A DNA stretch of 15,976 bases. Origin: Verrucomicrobiia bacterium (lineage in GTDB: Bacteria; Verrucomicrobiota; Verrucomicrobiia; Limisphaerales; UBA11358). The notes under the pieces were generated by a model. The model did no database searches and was not told the DNA's origin. It saw only the letters and a list, made by a program, of their open reading frames with translations. Shown piece after piece: positions 13,561 to 15,976 of the stretch. The translations under genes were made by a program, and so were the position numbers. Position 1 is the first letter of the stretch. Each line of letters begins with the position of its first letter. The stretch covers positions 1 through 15,976 of the forward strand of contig JASHVW010000336.1 of the NCBI GenBank assembly GCA_030044395.1. The letters are read 5' to 3'.

Positions 13561-15267
13561 TTATGTGTATTTTACGACTTCTTCAATGGTTGTGTCACCC
13601 TCGAAAATACTACGCAAACCGTCATCGCGCAAGCACACCATACCCAGCTCAACCGCTTTTTGCCGAAGCACGACGGTGGGCGCGCGCTCGTTGATCAGCG
13701 CGCGAAGGGCGTCGCTAATCGTCAGCAACTCAAAAATTCCCTTCCGTCCCTTGTACCCGGTGTCGTTGCAAGTCGAGCAGCCGCGGCCATAGTGAAACAC
13801 CTTGTCGCCCAAATCGTGCGGCGAGAGATTCAGCAGTTCCAATTGGGCCTCGGTCGGCTCGAACGGCGTGCGGCAGTTCTTGCAAATGGTTCGCACCAGG
13901 CGTTGAGCCAGCACGGCCATCAACGTGGACGAAATCAAAAACGGCTCCACTCCCATGTCCACGAGGCGCGTTACCGCCCCGGCCGCGTCGTTCGTGTGCA
14001 GCGTGCTTAACACGAGGTGCCCCGTCAGCGACGCCTGAATCGAAATCTGCGCAGTCTCCAAATCGCGCATTTCCCCCACCATGATAATGTCAGGGTCCTG
14101 GCGCAAAAATGAACGCAACGCCTTTCCAAACGTCATTCCGACGGCCTCGTTGATCGCCACCTGCATGATCCCTTCAATGTCATATTCCACGGGGTCCTCC
14201 GCCGTGAGCAACTTGGAATCAATGGCGTTAACCCGCCGCAGCGCCGAATACAACGTCGTGGTTTTGCCGCAGCCCGTGGGGCCCGTCACCACAAAAATCC
14301 CGTTTGGCCGCTGAATGACCTCAGTCACATACTCGTAAATGTATTTGGGAAAGCCAAGTGACTCCAGTTCCAGGTTGACTGCCGAACGGTCCAAAACACG
14401 GAGCACGACCGATTCGCCAAATTGCGTCGGCAGGGTGGACATACGCAAGTCCACCTGGCGGTTGGCGACGTTCAAATTGATGCGCCCGTCTTGCGGCAGA
14501 CGCCGCTCGGATATGTTCAGATTGGCCATGACCTTCAAGCGCGATATCACCGGCAGAGCGAGATGTTTCGGCGGTGGCGCCATTTCATAAAGCGCGCCGT
14601 CCACCCGGTAACGAATGCGAAATTCCGTCTCAAATGGCTCAAAATGAATGTCACTCGCCCGGTCCTGAATGGCCTGCTGCAACACCAGGCTCACAAACTT
14701 CACGATTGGCGCTTCATTGGCAAGCGCTTCCGCCGCCTTGGCATCTACGTCGGCTTCCGCCGCTTCGCGGGCGATGTTCTTGTTCGCGTCAATCTCCTTG
14801 AGGATGTCCGAAAAACTGCCAACACTGTCGTCCTGTCCATAAAGCCGGTCAATCGCCCGCTCTATTTCCATCGGGTCGGCCACCACAATTTGCACGTCGC
14901 GCTTGATTGCGAAATGGATTTCGTCGGGCTTCGCCGGGTCCAATGGATCGGCCAGCGCAATCTGTACTGTGCCGTTGTTCACGGCCACCGGCAGACAATG
15001 ATACATTTGCGCGACCTTCGCCGGCACCGTTTGTAGAATTTCCGGCGGAATGTCCCGGTCCTTCAGCGACACGACATCCGCGCCAATGTTTGTGGCGATG
15101 ACGTGCAGGATGTCATCGAGCTTCATGAGGCCGAAATCCTGCAAGAGTTGAGACACCGGGGTGTTGCTCCGCTTGCACTCGGCTACCACTTCCTCGTATT
15201 GCAAATCGTCAATAAGTCCCTGGTCATGAATGAGCGAGAGCAATGGATTTGAGATTTCTTCAGCCAT
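13561..15267 (-). CDS. pilB: Type IV pilus assembly ATPase PilB/GspE
   Basis: The protein is 568 residues. An MshEN/T2SSE N-terminal domain (about 5-145) precedes the secretion ATPase domain (about 185-560). Visible motifs are Walker A GPTGCGKTT (329-337), the Asp box around LTAEDPVEYD (354-363), Walker B DPDIIMVGEM (391-400; catalytic Glu399) and the His box TGHLVLSTLHTND (415-427). A zinc-binding pair of CxxC motifs (Cys462/465 and Cys497/500) is typical of PilB and GspE and absent from PilT. The hexameric ATPase powers addition of pilin subunits from the cytoplasmic face. It starts nine bases after the pilT stop codon and ends 12 bases before pilC. No Shine-Dalgarno sequence is obvious, so expression may depend on translational coupling. 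All catalytic motifs are intact. Confidence 0.95.
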   Translation of the reverse strand: MAEEISNPLLSLIHDQGLIDDLQYEEVVAECKRSNTPVSQLLQDFGLMKLDDILHVIATNIGADVVSLKDRDIPPEILQTVPAKVAQMYHCLPVAVNNGTVQIALADPLDPAKPDEIHFAIKRDVQIVVADPMEIERAIDRLYGQDDSVGSFSDILKEIDANKNIAREAAEADVDAKAAEALANEAPIVKFVSLVLQQAIQDRASDIHFEPFETEFRIRYRVDGALYEMAPPPKHLALPVISRLKVMANLNISERRLPQDGRINLNVANRQVDLRMSTLPTQFGESVVLRVLDRSAVNLELESLGFPKYIYEYVTEVIQRPNGIFVVTGPTGCGKTTTLYSALRRVNAIDSKLLTAEDPVEYDIEGIMQVAINEAVGMTFGKALRSFLRQDPDIIMVGEMRDLETAQISIQASLTGHLVLSTLHTNDAAGAVTRLVDMGVEPFLISSTLMAVLAQRLVRTICKNCRTPFEPTEAQLELLNLSPHDLGDKVFHYGRGCSTCNDTGYKGRKGIFELLTISDALRALINERAPTVVLRQKAVELGMVCLRDDGLRSIFEGDTTIEEVVKYT

Positions 15268-15276
15268 GTTAATTCA

Positions 15277-15976
15277 TCATGTGGCTTTGGGCCGGTTCTG
15301 GCCTTGCGCCAATTCAATCTCTTGCAGTTTGGCCAGGATGGTGGTCGGGTCCTGCGCCTTCGTTACCACCTCTTCCCGGGCAATCATGCCTTGCAGATAT
15401 TTGTCAATTAAAAATGAATCCAGTGTCACCATTCCGAATTTCGCCCCTGTCTGGATGTCCGATTGAATACGAAAGGTCTTATTGTCGCGAATCAGCGCCG
15501 CGATGGACGGCGTGTTGACCATGATTTCAAAAACTGCCACCCGACCCGGCTTGTCAACCCGCGGAATCAGCAATTGCGAGATCACCGCCTGCATCACGGT
15601 TGAAAGTTGGATGCGCACCATTTCCTGCTGGTTCGTGGGAAAGGCGTTCGTGATACGGTCAATCGTCTTCGCCGCCCCGGTCGTGTGCAGCGTTCCAAAT
15701 ACCAGGTGCCCCGTTTCTGCGGCCGTTATCGCCGCCTCAATCGTCTCAAGGTCGCGCATTTCACCCACGAGGATTATGTCCGGGTCCTGGCGCAGCGCGC
15801 GTCGCAGCCCTTCCGCAAAATTCGGCACATCCACCCCGATCTCACGTTGCGTTACCAGCGCCTTCTTGTGTCTGTGATAATATTCTATCGGGTCTTCAAT
15901 CGTGATGATATGTGCTTCCTCCCGCTCTTCATTGATTATGTTCAGCATCGAAGCCAGCGTCGTCGTCTTGCCCGAA
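15277..15976 (-). CDS. pilT: Pilus retraction ATPase PilT (5' end beyond right edge)
   Basis: Open frame of 233 codons running off the right edge. The first visible residues, SGKTTTLASML, are the end of Walker A, so roughly the N-terminal third is missing. Then come the Asp box IITIEDPIEYYH, Walker B DPDIILVGEMRD and the His box TGHLVFGTLHTTGA. Next is the PilT signature region with AALIRDNKTFRIQSDIQTGA, corresponding to the AIRNLIRE motif needed for retraction. There are no CxxC zinc motifs, which separates it from the PilB encoded next to it. The protein should depolymerise pili, driving twitching motility or DNA uptake. The Met at 15948 lies after Walker A and cannot be the true start. It is the first visible gene of the minus-strand operon. 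PilU is an alternative paralogue name. Confidence 0.93.
   Translation of the reverse strand, partial: SGKTTTLASMLNIINEEREEAHIITIEDPIEYYHRHKKALVTQREIGVDVPNFAEGLRRALRQDPDIILVGEMRDLETIEAAITAAETGHLVFGTLHTTGAAKTIDRITNAFPTNQQEMVRIQLSTVMQAVISQLLIPRVDKPGRVAVFEIMVNTPSIAALIRDNKTFRIQSDIQTGAKFGMVTLDSFLIDKYLQGMIAREEVVTKAQDPTTILAKLQEIELAQGQNRPKAT

Overview
The window reads as a chromosomal segment from a Verrucomicrobiota bacterium, most likely a Pedosphaera/Limisphaerales-type lineage. This is an inference from gene content: two prepilin-like proteins with a conserved distal Asp-Gly motif (the H-X9-DG class abundant in Verrucomicrobia and Planctomycetes), secreted plant-polysaccharide hydrolases, a MASE1 sensor kinase, mid-50s GC by eye, and mostly weak Shine-Dalgarno signals. 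No rRNA, tRNA, CRISPR array, transposase gene or phage gene was found.

Region 1 (1-6393, all minus strand) alternates pseudopilin-like genes with exported glycoside hydrolases. In transcription order these are: pseudopilin (6393-5539), GH2 beta-galactosidase-like enzyme (5432-2757), a 602-base non-coding gap rich in palindromes, a second pseudopilin (2154-1279), and a GH51 alpha-L-arabinofuranosidase (1154 to beyond the left edge). This looks like a small hemicellulose/pectin side-chain degradation locus. The pseudopilins may be surface or secretion factors paired with the enzymes.

Region 2 (6669-10684, plus strand) is a signalling cluster. A membrane MASE1-PAS-PAS histidine kinase of the NarL/DegS type is followed 48 bases later by its probable partner, a REC-LuxR/HTH response regulator. 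After a 126-base spacer with two hairpins come two stand-alone receiver domains. The first keeps all phosphorylation residues. The second has Glu in place of the phospho-acceptor Asp.

Region 3 (10720-12067) holds three unrelated housekeeping or accessory genes: a small exported Pro/Asn-rich repeat protein (minus), a 3-methyladenine DNA glycosylase (plus), and a glycine-rich RRM RNA-binding protein (minus). The RRM gene has a clear intrinsic terminator that overlaps the stop codon of the glycosylase gene.

Region 4 (12238-15976, minus strand) is a tight pilT-pilB-pilC operon (gaps of 9 and 12 bases) for a type IV pilus or type II secretion-like machine. It encodes a retraction ATPase (5' end beyond the right edge), an assembly ATPase and the inner-membrane platform protein. 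No pilin lies in the visible part of this operon. The two pseudopilins of region 1 carry the type III signal peptide such a machine, with a prepilin peptidase, would process.
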